DNA of 40,541 nucleotides from an uncultured Sphingomonas sp. (GCF_913062585.1 NZ_CAJXWX010000033.1:1-40541); one strand, 5' to 3'; shown: positions 15,376 to 27,546, counted from the first letter of the stretch. A program made the numbers and translations. The notes: generated from the letters alone by a model not told the origin.

Positions 15376-17856
15376 TCAGATCGCGACCACGCCGCCGTCA
15401 TTCTTGGTGATGACGATCGTCGCCGAACGCGGGCGCACGGTCGCGGCCGCACTGCCCGACTGGCTGGCGGGCCAGTTGCTGGTCGGGGCGGCGACGCCGC
15501 TGGCATCCTCGCCCGGATGCTGGATGTTGACGAAGACCGAGGTGCCGTCCGGCGTCGAGTGGATGCCGGTGATCTCGCACTGCTTCGGGCCGACCAGGAA
15601 GCGCTTCAGCGTCACGCCCGGCGCCTTGCCGATGCGGGTGGTGACGGTCGCCGACGCGCTCCCTGCACTGCTCGTCACCGAACGGGTGCCGCCATCGCCG
15701 ACCCGGCCGGGAATCGCGGCCAGCATCATGCAGTTGGTGACGTCGGTGAAGGCGCCGTCATCGGTCTGGATCCACATCACCGGCGTCTGCTGCCCGGCGA
15801 CATTGCTTGGCAGGCTGAACCACAGGCCGTCGGGCGACGAGAAGTCGTTGGTCGCGTCCAGCCCCGACAGGTTGATGTTGGTCGGATCGAGGTCCGCGCC
15901 CGCGCCAAAGGCATAGACGTCCCAGGTGAAGCTGGTCGCCTCGGTCGTGTCGTTCGTCTCGCGCAGGCGGATGATATGGCCGTTGCGGTTGCCGACCGAG
16001 GTCGAGGGCGGATCGACATAGGCGCGCGGATTGGCCGCATCGACGCCGGTCAGGCTGCCCGAGGCGACCGGGCGGCGCGAGGCGTTGTTGGTCAGCGTGC
16101 AATACATCTCGCCGGTCGCCGGGTTCACGGCGGTCCATTCCGGCCGGTCCATCTTGGTCGCGCCCAGCACGTCGGCGGCGAGGCGCGTGTTGATCAGGAC
16201 GTCAGCCTGGTCGGCGAAAGCATAGCTGCTGTTCGAGGCGGTCAGCCCGTTCTGACCGAACACCAACGGCATCCACATGCCGGTGCCGTCGGCGTTGAAC
16301 TTGGCGACATAAAGCGTGCCGTTATCGAGATATTTGTCGCCCACCGCCAGGCGGTCGCTGGCGGACGCATCCGAAGCGCTCCACGGCGTCGCCGACACGA
16401 ATTTGTAGATATATTCGTTCTGCGCGTCGTCGCCCATGTAGAAGGCCGGACGAACCCCCGCGATCATCCGGCCGCTCTGGCAACCTTCATGGTTCATACG
16501 GCCGAGCGCGGTGCGCTTGCGCGGGGTGGAATTGGGGTTGAACGGGTCGATCTCGACCACCCAGCCGAACTGGAACGGCTCGTGCCGGAAATCGGCGGTG
16601 CCGTCTGCGGCCAGTGCGGCATTGGCGGTCGCGTTCCAGCGGCGGAAGACCGTGCTCGACGCATCGGACGGCGTCACCGTCGTCCAGCCATAATTGCCCG
16701 AGCGCCCCTCGGTGATGCCGTAACGGGCGAGCGAGGTGTTCTGCGTGGCCGTCGTCGTGGCCCGCACCGCCGCATCGCCCGAGGTGCGCCGGAAATAGCC
16801 TGCCCAATTCTCTTCGTTGGTCAGGTACGTGTTCCACGCCATCGTGCCGTTGGCGCAGTTGTTGATCGTGCCGCGCCCCATGCTGCCATCGGTCGAATAG
16901 GCGGTCTTCAGCCAGGCATTGCCCTTGACCGGGCCGCTGAATGCCATCGGCGTGTTCGGCGTGATGCGGCGATTCAGCGACGAACCCTGGACATAGGCCC
17001 AGGCGCCGCCCGAGCGCGATACCTCGACCACCGAGACGCCGTGGCACTCGATTTCCTTGATCGCCTCCGATTCGGGGCGCGGCGACGGCGACGGGCCGTT
17101 GGCGTGGAGATAGAGCTGGGTGATGTTCTCGTGGTTCAGCACTAGCAGGCCGCGCGTGCTGCTCGTCGGATCGGGGCTGGCCCCGCTGGCGGCAAGGCCG
17201 AAATAGCTCATGCCGTCATGATGGTCGCCCGCGCGCTGGGCATAGTTGGTGTCGGTGCCGTTATTGGCAAAGGCGGGCACGCTACCGCTGATCGGATCGC
17301 CCAGGCGATAGAGCACGGTGACGCTATAGCCCGAGGGCACCGTGACGATGTCCGCCAGGCTGTGCGGCACGGCGGTGAAGTCGAGCGTGATCGGCGTGAC
17401 GGTCACGGTCACGCTGTTGTTGGTGACCAGGCCGTCGCGGCTGGTGATCTCCAGGTTGAAGCCCAGCTGAGTCGCGGTCGCCACCGCAGGCGCGCGGAAC
17501 GACGCGACCAGCTGGTTGGCGTTGGTCAGCGTGACCGAAGGCCCTGCCGTCTGGCTCCAGTTGACGTTCGCGACCTGGCCGCTGGCGACGGTACCGGTCA
17601 GGGTGACGGCACGGCCCGCCGCGACGCTGGCGGTGCTGCCCGCCGCAGTCGCCTGCACGGCCTGCGGATTCTCGTCGTCGCAACCGCTGAGCAACATGCC
17701 GCCGAACAGCGCGGTGGTCATCGCCGACACGCCGTGGCGCAGCGTCTGGCGGCGTGACAGGCGGGTGGCGATCAGGTCGCTCATATGGGTGTTGGTCGAA
17801 CGATTGGTGTCGATGTCGCCATCGTCATAGGCGACCAGGCTGTTGATATCCGACAT
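15376..17856 (-). CDS. phoX: PhoX-type alkaline phosphatase with Ig/PKD-like insert
   Basis: The 826-residue DUF839/PhoX protein is a calcium- and iron-dependent phosphomonoesterase that frees phosphate outside the cytoplasm. It has the long polar lead usual in PhoX, then the Tat motif LSRRQTLRHG (33-42) and hydrophobic stretch, ending in a lipobox LSGC (Cys59) with Asp60. It is thus probably a Tat-exported lipoprotein. Residues about 70-156 form an Ig/PKD-like domain (VNWSQTAGPSVTLTNA, then SRDGLVTNNSVTVTVTP), absent from classic PhoX of about 650 residues. The catalytic part shows HDGMSYFGL, LVLNHENI, NCANGTMAWNTYLTNEENW and LGRMNHEG. The start is at 17856 after GGGGGA; upstream PhoB-like repeats fit phosphate control. 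Confidence 0.92.
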   Translation of the reverse strand: MSDINSLVAYDDGDIDTNRSTNTHMSDLIATRLSRRQTLRHGVSAMTTALFGGMLLSGCDDENPQAVQATAAGSTASVAAGRAVTLTGTVASGQVANVNWSQTAGPSVTLTNANQLVASFRAPAVATATQLGFNLEITSRDGLVTNNSVTVTVTPITLDFTAVPHSLADIVTVPSGYSVTVLYRLGDPISGSVPAFANNGTDTNYAQRAGDHHDGMSYFGLAASGASPDPTSSTRGLLVLNHENITQLYLHANGPSPSPRPESEAIKEIECHGVSVVEVSRSGGAWAYVQGSSLNRRITPNTPMAFSGPVKGNAWLKTAYSTDGSMGRGTINNCANGTMAWNTYLTNEENWAGYFRRTSGDAAVRATTTATQNTSLARYGITEGRSGNYGWTTVTPSDASSTVFRRWNATANAALAADGTADFRHEPFQFGWVVEIDPFNPNSTPRKRTALGRMNHEGCQSGRMIAGVRPAFYMGDDAQNEYIYKFVSATPWSASDASASDRLAVGDKYLDNGTLYVAKFNADGTGMWMPLVFGQNGLTASNSSYAFADQADVLINTRLAADVLGATKMDRPEWTAVNPATGEMYCTLTNNASRRPVASGSLTGVDAANPRAYVDPPSTSVGNRNGHIIRLRETNDTTEATSFTWDVYAFGAGADLDPTNINLSGLDATNDFSSPDGLWFSLPSNVAGQQTPVMWIQTDDGAFTDVTNCMMLAAIPGRVGDGGTRSVTSSAGSASATVTTRIGKAPGVTLKRFLVGPKQCEITGIHSTPDGTSVFVNIQHPGEDASGVAAPTSNWPASQSGSAAATVRPRSATIVITKNDGGVVAI

Positions 17857-17931
17857 GGAAAATCCCCCGGCGCCGCGCGAGGAGCTGCGCGGTCTGTGGG
17901 CGATGCTTTGCCGCCCGACCAAGTCACACAG

Positions 17932-17982
17932 GCGTCATTTCGGCGTCATCCGAATGACCCTTGCATGACCATTGGATGACAC
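17932..17982 (-). promoter_or_regulatory. Array of five PhoB-box-like half sites
   Basis: On the minus strand GTGTCAT, TGGTCAT and GGGTCAT occupy 17976-17982, 17965-17971 and 17954-17960, spaced exactly 11 bp. Two further GCGTCAT units on the plus strand (17932-17938, 17943-17949) are also 11 bp apart. PhoB binds CTGTCAT-like units of this period, so this is a strong candidate operator for phoX, about 100 bp upstream of its start. It also ends 22 bp before the proposed -35 of rplJ. Confidence 0.75.
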
Positions 17983-18004
17983 TCACGTCATTCTTTGGCG
18001 ATGC

Positions 18005-18033
18005 TTGACTCGCCCCCGCCATACGCCTAAGGG
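18005..18033 (+). promoter_or_regulatory. Probable sigma-70 promoter of rplJ-rplL
   Basis: TTGACT at 18005-18010 and TAAGGG at 18028-18033 are separated by 17 bp, followed by a GC-rich discriminator. The -35 is good and the -10 is poor, which is not rare for stable ribosomal promoters. It gives a leader of about 260 nt that contains the L10 binding element. Confidence 0.5.
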
Positions 18034-18073
18034 CGTCCCCGCATCCGGATGGGCTTGCCCGTTCGGATTCCGT

Positions 18074-18130
18074 CCTAGACAGCAGGTGCCGGGGAATATG
18101 CCCTGGCTTAATCTCCTGCCGAGACGGGGA
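18074..18130 (+). ncRNA. Ribosomal protein L10 leader (autoregulatory mRNA element)
   Basis: The sequence agcaggtgccgggg, then ccctggcttaatct, then cctgccgagac forms the conserved L10 leader shape. An outer gcagg/cctgc stem (18082-18086, 18115-18119) and an inner cgggg/ccctg stem are separated by an asymmetric internal loop, with CGAGAC just after. In bacteria the L10-L7/L12 complex binds this structure and represses translation of its own operon. It lies 168 bp before rplJ, as expected. Confidence 0.8.
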
Positions 18131-18219
18131 AAAGGATTTTGCCGGTCGTACCACTTGCTGGTCCCGCCCGGTCTGCCCCGCGTTTCTCACGCGTCGGTTG
18201 CCCATTCCCCATCGCTGGA

Positions 18220-18276
18220 CACCCCGAGGGGTGGTCACACCCCCCGGTCAAGCAACCGGGATGACCGTTCGCGGTC
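18220..18276 (+). promoter_or_regulatory. Three tandem small hairpins before the rplJ ribosome site
   Basis: CACCCC-GA-GGGGTG (18220-18233), CCCGGT-caagca-ACCGGG (18243-18260) and GACCG-TTCG-CGGTC (18263-18276) follow one another and end 11 bases before the GGAG of rplJ. They probably form the lower part of the L10-controlled leader and could set access to the start site. Confidence 0.5.
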
Positions 18277-18297
18277 GTTCCAACCATGGAGAATGGC

Positions 18298-18819
18298 ATG
18301 GATCGCGATCAAAAGAGCCAGGCCGTCGCCGAACTGAACCGCAACTTCAACGAGGTTGGCGTGGTGGTCATCACCCGCAACCACGGCATGACCGTCGCCC
18401 AGTCGACGGCCCTGCGCACGAAGATGCGGGAAGCCGGCGCGACCTACAAGGTCTCGAAGAACCGGCTTGCCAAGATCGCAGCCCAGGGCACCGACTATGC
18501 CGGTGTCGCTGACATGCTGACGGGTCCCGTCGGCATTGCCAGCTCGATCGATCCCGTGGCCGCCGCCAAGGTGGCCGTGGAATTCGCCAAGACGACCGAC
18601 AAGTTCGAGATCGTCGGCGGATCGATGGGTGCGAACGTCCTTGATGTCGCAGGCGTGCAGGCGCTGGCGACTCTGCCCTCGCTGGACGAGCTCCGGGCGA
18701 AGCTGGTTGGTCTCATCGTGGCGCCTGCCACGAAGCTGGCCACCATCACCCAGGCTCCCGCGGCGCAGATCGCCCGCGTCCTCGCGGCTTATGCCGACAA
18801 GGACAAGGAAGCCGCCTGA
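18298..18819 (+). CDS. rplJ: 50S ribosomal protein L10
   Basis: The 173-residue L10 anchors the L7/L12 dimers to 23S rRNA at the ribosomal stalk base. The family pattern is clear: MDRDQKSQAVAELNRNF, then VVITRNHGMTV, TYKVSKNRLAKIA, and the C-terminal helix LAAYADKDKEAA that binds L7/L12. The start at 18298 is preferred over the ATG at 18286 because GGAG sits at the proper distance from it and the protein then begins as L10 usually does. It is followed 73 bp later by rplL. The L10 leader upstream indicates autogenous control. rplK and rplA, usual upstream neighbours, are not here; phoX is, in the opposite direction. Confidence 0.97.
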   Translation: MDRDQKSQAVAELNRNFNEVGVVVITRNHGMTVAQSTALRTKMREAGATYKVSKNRLAKIAAQGTDYAGVADMLTGPVGIASSIDPVAAAKVAVEFAKTTDKFEIVGGSMGANVLDVAGVQALATLPSLDELRAKLVGLIVAPATKLATITQAPAAQIARVLAAYADKDKEAA

Positions 18820-18892
18820 TCTTCGGGCGAATACGACGATTTGAACTGACACACTCGGGCCATTTTACCCGGCCCGTATTGGAGATAAGAAC

Positions 18893-19267
18893 ATGGCAGA
18901 CCTGAACGCGCTGGTTGACCAGCTGAGCGAGCTGACCGTCCTCGAGGCCGCTGAGCTCTCGAAGATGCTTGAAGAGAAGTGGGGCGTCTCGGCCGCCGCT
19001 GCTGTTGCCGCGGCTCCTGCTGCTGGCGGCGCTGCTGCTCCGGCCGCTGAAGAGAAGACCGAATTCGACGTGATCCTCACCGGCGACGGTGGCAAGAAGA
19101 TCAACGTCATCAAGGAAGTCCGCGCGATCACCGGCCTGGGCCTGACCGAAGCCAAGGCGCTGGTCGAAGGCGCTCCGAAGCCCGTCAAGGAAGGCATTGC
19201 CAAGGACGAGGCCGAGAAGATCAAGAAGCAGCTCGAAGAAGCCGGCGCGACCGTCGAGCTCAAGTAA
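18893..19267 (+). CDS. rplL: 50S ribosomal protein L7/L12
   Basis: The 124-residue acidic stalk protein recruits translation factors as dimers on L10. It has the N-terminal dimerisation helix (LNALVDQLSELTVLEAAELS), an Ala-rich hinge (about residues 36-54) and the highly conserved C-terminal domain (EFDVILTGDGGKKINVIKEV, ITGLGLTEAKALVEGAPKPV, ending GATVELK). GGAGATAAG precedes ATG. It is second in the rplJ-rplL operon and is followed by a strong terminator, so transcription does not continue into RNA polymerase genes as it does in most bacteria. Confidence 0.98.
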   Translation: MADLNALVDQLSELTVLEAAELSKMLEEKWGVSAAAAVAAAPAAGGAAAPAAEEKTEFDVILTGDGGKKINVIKEVRAITGLGLTEAKALVEGAPKPVKEGIAKDEAEKIKKQLEEAGATVELK

Positions 19268-19313
19268 TCGGCTGCGGGGGCAACCCCGCACCCGTTCGCT
19301 TGGCGAGCTAAAG

Positions 19314-19347
19314 AAAGGGCGGCCCCTTAGCGGGGGTCGCCCTTTTC
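19314..19347 (+). terminator. Rho-independent terminator of rplJ-rplL
   Basis: AAAGGGCGGCCCC pairs with GGGGTCGCCCTTT (one G-T wobble) around a short loop, followed by TTCTT. The A-rich 5' side lets it act in the opposite direction as well. Confidence 0.88.
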
Positions 19348-19380
19348 TTATGGGCCGACCGATCGGCTCTTATTCCCTTC

Positions 19381-19436
19381 CACCCCTGCCATGGGAGGTG
19401 GCAGGCCGAAGGCCTGACGGAGGGGTGTCCCGGCTG
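19381..19436. repeat. Half copy of the four-hairpin repeat element
   Basis: The piece holds a degenerate outer hairpin, then a strong aggccgaaggcct hairpin and the ggaggggtgtcccgg arm. It matches the inverted right half of the element at 22418-22591. It sits between the rplL terminator and the convergent membrane-protein gene. Confidence 0.7.
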
Positions 19437-19450
19437 GCGAGGTCAGGAAT

Positions 19451-21190
19451 TTACCCCGCGACCCGGCTCCACGGCCGGGCGGCACGCATGTCCAGCCGAC
19501 AGACATGGCGCAGGCCATGCGCACGGATATAGGTCAGCGCGCGCGCATCATAATCCGCCGCCAGCGGATCGCTGAAATGCCAGTCGGGCGGATTGAAGGT
19601 CGAGAAGCCGTTGAACGTCGGCACCCGCCACTGCTCGGCCAGGAACATCGCATCGACATTGTGCGGATAGAGCGCGTGAAGCTCGGCATTGATATAGAGC
19701 GGCTCATTCACCCGCGTCGCGACGACATAGAAGACCGCACAGTCGCGTGGCGGCGCCGGGATCGCCGACAAGGCGGTCCGCTGGGCGGTGCGGCTGAGTT
19801 GCGCGGGCGTTTCGGCGCTCAGATTCTCGGCGACCAGCAGCGTGACGATCCCCGCCAGCCACCAGGGCCGCCTGCCCGCCAGCCGCGCGGCCTGCTCGCG
19901 CCACGCCGCCGCGACGACCAGCAGGAACGGCAGGGTCAGCCAGAGCTGGTAGCGCGACACGGTGCGCAACCCCTTGGCCCCTGGCACCAGCCAGAAGACG
20001 AGGTTCCAGGGCGAGGCCACCCAGAATTGCAGCGTCAGCGCCCAGGCGACGATCATCGCCAGCGCAAAGGCGCGCCACTCGACGGGCGCGGTCCGGTCGA
20101 TCCCGATCCGCCGCCGCACGACGATGCGCCACGCCGCGATCAGCAGGAGGACGCACAGGATCGGCGGGAACCCCGCTTGATGCTCACCCCCCAGCACGCG
20201 ACCGGGCAGCAACGGGTCCTCCGGCAAGACCATATGGACCAGCGCGAACAGCGGGCGGAAGATCCAGCCCCATAGATAATTGCCCGGCCCAACATTGATC
20301 ATGTCGATCCCCGGCGTCACCAGATAGCCGAGCATCTCATAATAGCCCTCGCCACCCGTCTCGCGCAGCTTGGGCAGATAAACGGCGAGAAAAGGCAGGA
20401 TCAGGACGGCAAAGGCCCCGCCCCCCCAGGCCAGCGTCCCGGCATGACGCCGCACCAGCCCGATCAGCGCGGCCGGGGCCAGATTCCCGCTGAGAATCAT
20501 CCAGCAACAGGCGAACAGACAGGCCGAGAAGATGGTGAACCAGGCCATGTAATAAGAGGTCATCAGCCAAGCCGCCATCAACGCGGCCAGCGCCACCGCA
20601 CGCCCCCTTGCCCCTGCCCGCTCGCCGCGCAGCTCGGCCCGGACGGTGTCGATCGCCAGGATCATCGCCACCGGCAGCAGCGCGACGCTCTGCAACTGGG
20701 CATGGACCGCCTGGAGATGGATGTTGCTGGCGATGCTCCACAGCAAGGCGACCAGCAGGGCGCTCCCCCGCCCCCAGCCGAGCGTGCGCGTCACGAGATG
20801 ATAGGCGACGGCAAAGCCGATCGTCTTGAAGGTCAGGATGTTCAGCGTATCGGCGTGGAAGGGATCGGCGACCATCCGCCAAGCCGAATAGGACAGGCCA
20901 TAAAGGAAATAGCCGTCATTATAGCCCAGCGTGCCGCGATAGGGATGGAAGTAGAAACCGCTGTTCCACGGCGACACGCCCGTCCAGACATTGCGCCAAT
21001 GTTCGAGGATGGTCATTTCGATCAGCGCATCCCCCCGCTCGCCGAAAGCGAGGTCGAAGCCGCTGGCGATCGGCACGCGGAAGACCAGCAGCATGGCGAC
21101 GGCATAGGTCAGCGCGAACGGAAGGACGGTCGTCCAGAGCCGGGCAGGCACGGCGGGCAAGGTCTTCGAGGAGCGGACGACGGCTTCCAT
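19451..21190 (-). CDS. Polytopic membrane protein, possible GT-C-like glycosyltransferase
   Basis: The 579-residue protein has about eleven hydrophobic helices in its first 460 residues and a soluble C-terminal part that begins near FYVVATRVNEPLYINAE. The large first loop (FGERGDALIEMTILEHWRNV) carries acidic residues, as GT-C-fold sugar transferases do, but I do not recognise a specific family and no donor or acceptor can be named. The start at 21190 is chosen because the sequence upstream codes for an Arg-rich, unlikely tail; its ribosome site is weak. It faces rplL tail to tail and is divergent from the next gene. The function is open. Confidence 0.65.
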   Translation of the reverse strand: MEAVVRSSKTLPAVPARLWTTVLPFALTYAVAMLLVFRVPIASGFDLAFGERGDALIEMTILEHWRNVWTGVSPWNSGFYFHPYRGTLGYNDGYFLYGLSYSAWRMVADPFHADTLNILTFKTIGFAVAYHLVTRTLGWGRGSALLVALLWSIASNIHLQAVHAQLQSVALLPVAMILAIDTVRAELRGERAGARGRAVALAALMAAWLMTSYYMAWFTIFSACLFACCWMILSGNLAPAALIGLVRRHAGTLAWGGGAFAVLILPFLAVYLPKLRETGGEGYYEMLGYLVTPGIDMINVGPGNYLWGWIFRPLFALVHMVLPEDPLLPGRVLGGEHQAGFPPILCVLLLIAAWRIVVRRRIGIDRTAPVEWRAFALAMIVAWALTLQFWVASPWNLVFWLVPGAKGLRTVSRYQLWLTLPFLLVVAAAWREQAARLAGRRPWWLAGIVTLLVAENLSAETPAQLSRTAQRTALSAIPAPPRDCAVFYVVATRVNEPLYINAELHALYPHNVDAMFLAEQWRVPTFNGFSTFNPPDWHFSDPLAADYDARALTYIRAHGLRHVCRLDMRAARPWSRVAG

Positions 21191-21345
21191 GGCCGTGCCG
21201 TAGGGACAGCGAAAGAGGCTGTCGAGCGTCACGCCCCAAGGCGATATGACTGCCAAAGCACCTGCAACATGGTCGTGAATGTCACTTGAACCCGTTGCCG
21301 CGCTCCGGTCATCATGGCGCAAACCGACCGTGGCACGAGGAACCG

Positions 21346-22413
21346 ATGGACCAGCATTGTCGCCCGCGAATGCCGCGCAATCGCCTCTGGTGTCTGGGCA
21401 TCGTGACTCTTGCCGCGATGCTGACGGCTGCCTCCGCGCCGCGTTACGACTGGTCGACCGCCGATCTCTCCTATGTCGGCGGCGTGGCGGCGCTGCGTGG
21501 TGCGGCCGCATCGCGGGCCCTCTGCGCCCGCCTGATCGCCCTGAGGCCGCCGCCCGCCGACATCGCCGACACCAGACAGGCCAAGGCCCTGGAGCGTTGT
21601 AGTAGCGAGGCGCTGCTATACGGGATCGGGCACCCGGCGGATCCTGTCGCGGCACGGCGTTGCGCATGGCGCGAATATGCGATCGCGCAGAGCGATGACG
21701 GACCGCCGCTCGACTATTTCCGGGGCGCGGGCATTCTCGCCGTCGCCTATGCCAATGGCTGGGGCGGACCACGCGACATGGATATGGCAATTCATATGGC
21801 GTGCGGGATCGACGACGCGCCTGCCGCGATGCAGGCGCGGATCGATCATCTTCGGGCGCTCGCCCGCAATGGCCCCGGACGCAAGCCGTTCCGCATCTGC
21901 GACGACATCTCCAGCGGGATGAGCGGCGGCGTCTGCGCGGCGCATGCGGCGTCGTTTCGCGACCAGGATCGCGCCCACATCGTCGCCCGTTGGAAACGGA
22001 GCTGGTCGCCCGCCCGGCGTGCGGCGTTCGACACAGTGCTGGCCAGCATGACCGCCTATGCCGAGGCCGCGCACACGCTCGATTGCCATGGTGGAACGGC
22101 GGCGACGCAATGCACGATCGACGGCGTCGAAAGCGATCTCACCCGCTTCACGGCCAAGATCGGCGCGCTGCTCGGGCAAAACCCGTCACCTGCCGTGCCG
22201 CCACTGGCGGAGCGTAGCAACGCTGCCACCGATGCCGCCGGATGGGCCCAGTTCATGCGGCAACTGCCCCCGGACGAGCGGGCGCTCTACGAGACCAATG
22301 GCCATCAGACGATCGCAGCGAGAGCGCGGTTCGAACGCGACCTGCTCGCCTTTACCGCCACGATACCGGGTATCACGCCGCATCAGACACGACAGTTGTT
22401 CTCGGATCTCTAG
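21346..22413 (+). CDS. Secreted Cys-containing protein of unknown function
   Basis: The 355-residue protein has a basic N-terminus and a signal segment (RLWCLGIVTLAAMLTAASA). After cleavage it is a soluble, mostly helical protein with several paired Cys (for example SRALCARL and LERCSS; RRCAWRE; MACGID; RICDDI and GVCAAH; LDCHGG and TQCTID), which suggests disulfides in the periplasm. The middle resembles Sel1-like or LprI/DUF1311-like helical domains only loosely. The start at 21346 has GAGG nine bases upstream; the ATG at 21370 is an alternative. The gene is divergent from the membrane protein with 155 bp between. The family is not recognised with confidence. Confidence 0.7.
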   Translation: MDQHCRPRMPRNRLWCLGIVTLAAMLTAASAPRYDWSTADLSYVGGVAALRGAAASRALCARLIALRPPPADIADTRQAKALERCSSEALLYGIGHPADPVAARRCAWREYAIAQSDDGPPLDYFRGAGILAVAYANGWGGPRDMDMAIHMACGIDDAPAAMQARIDHLRALARNGPGRKPFRICDDISSGMSGGVCAAHAASFRDQDRAHIVARWKRSWSPARRAAFDTVLASMTAYAEAAHTLDCHGGTAATQCTIDGVESDLTRFTAKIGALLGQNPSPAVPPLAERSNAATDAAGWAQFMRQLPPDERALYETNGHQTIAARARFERDLLAFTATIPGITPHQTRQLFSDL

Positions 22414-22417
22414 GGCC

Positions 22418-22591
22418 GATCGGCATTCAGCCTATTCCTCCCCTGCAAGGGGAGGGGGACCATGCGTAGCATGGTGGAGGGGTGTCCCCGGTGGCGAAGG
22501 TAGGTCCAAATTCTCTAACCGGGACACCCCTCCGTCAGGCCTTCGGCCTGCCACCTCCCCTTGCAGGGGAGGAATAGGCTGAATGTCGATC
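22418..22591. repeat. Complete four-hairpin compound palindrome
   Basis: The outer 38-bp arms (22418-22455 and 22554-22591, one mismatch) each contain a self-pairing cctccccttgcaggggagg-type hairpin. Inside them are two different hairpins (accatgcgtagcatggt on the left, caggccttcggcctg on the right). Next come the arms ggaggggtgtccc / gggacacccctcc and a central loop. The element separates the convergent 355-residue and 59-residue genes. The remaining 22592-22724 holds nothing I can identify. Confidence 0.85.
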
Positions 22592-22724
22592 CGTCCTAGG
22601 GCTCCGGCAGTCATAACGGGATAAGGGCTGAACCCGCTCGCTTTCCGGAAGGCAGGGGGCTTGCAACACAGTCCGTTCAGGCGCCGAGCCTGCACGTCAG
22701 CCCCCAATATCTTCGAGCCGCGAT

Positions 22725-22904
22725 CTATTCCGCCGCCTCGATCACGCCTCCGTCTTCGGACTGGCTGTAGACACGATCGAGATAGTGGTTGGCGATGATG
22801 TAATGCGCTCGGACGGCTGCGGGATGGGTCGCCTTCTGGGCCAGTTCGAGTTCGGTTTCGGCACGCTGGTAGAAATAGTCTTCGTCAATCTCAGGCGACG
22901 TCAT
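22725..22904 (-). CDS. Small conserved-looking acidic helical protein (59 aa)
   Basis: A 59-residue frame MTSPEIDEDYFYQRAETELE, continuing with helical LAQKATHPAAVRAHYIIANHYLDRVY. It looks like two amphipathic helices with many Glu and Ala and no signal. GGAG lies eight bases before the ATG at 22904; longer in-frame starts lack a ribosome site. I recall similar small proteins in sphingomonads but cannot give a function. It follows rpoC on the same strand but beyond the rpoC terminator, so it needs its own promoter or read-through. Confidence 0.7.
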   Translation of the reverse strand: MTSPEIDEDYFYQRAETELELAQKATHPAAVRAHYIIANHYLDRVYSQSEDGGVIEAAE

Positions 22905-23114
22905 TTCAGGTCTCCGGGGTCCCATCGGCGCGCCAACAACCCGCGCGCATCCGGGATCTTCTCCAATGTTCGTATATGGTTGGGAAGGTGGTTCGGTTCC
23001 CGCCGGACGGCCCTGAGCCCCCTCCATTCGACGCAAATCCGTTGTTTTCGTCGCAACGCCCCCCTGCCCGCAGGCAAGGCATCACGTCTACTTCAAAGGA
23101 CAAAGCGCCGTTCG

Positions 23115-23152
23115 CAAAAAACCGCCGCCCGGTTGCCCGGACGGCGGCTCTT
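23115..23152 (-). terminator. Rho-independent terminator of rpoB-rpoC
   Basis: On the minus strand AGCCGCCGTCCGGG and CCGGGCGGCGGTT pair around a short caa loop and run into TTTTTT. It begins about 20 bp after the rpoC stop codon. Confidence 0.9.
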
Positions 23153-23174
23153 TGATTCCAATCCGTCAGACGGA

Positions 23175-27461
<4,287 letters not shown>

Positions 27462-27509
27462 TTTGCTTTCCTCACAGGGAGGGAAAATTCATCGGGCGAG
27501 AAGGAAGGT

Positions 27510-27536
27510 GCCGGTGAGGCAGATTGCCCCACCGGC
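27510..27536 (-). promoter_or_regulatory. Intercistronic hairpin between rpoB and rpoC
   Basis: GCCGGTG and CACCGGC pair, with an inner GGC/GCC, and no T-tract follows on the minus strand. It may be an mRNA processing or stability element and is unlikely to terminate. Confidence 0.45.
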
Positions 27537-27546
27537 TTGACCTGTC

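Noticed and set aside
27510..27536. Terminator between rpoB and rpoC
   Set aside because: The hairpin has no T-tract on the transcribed side and both genes are needed in equal amounts.
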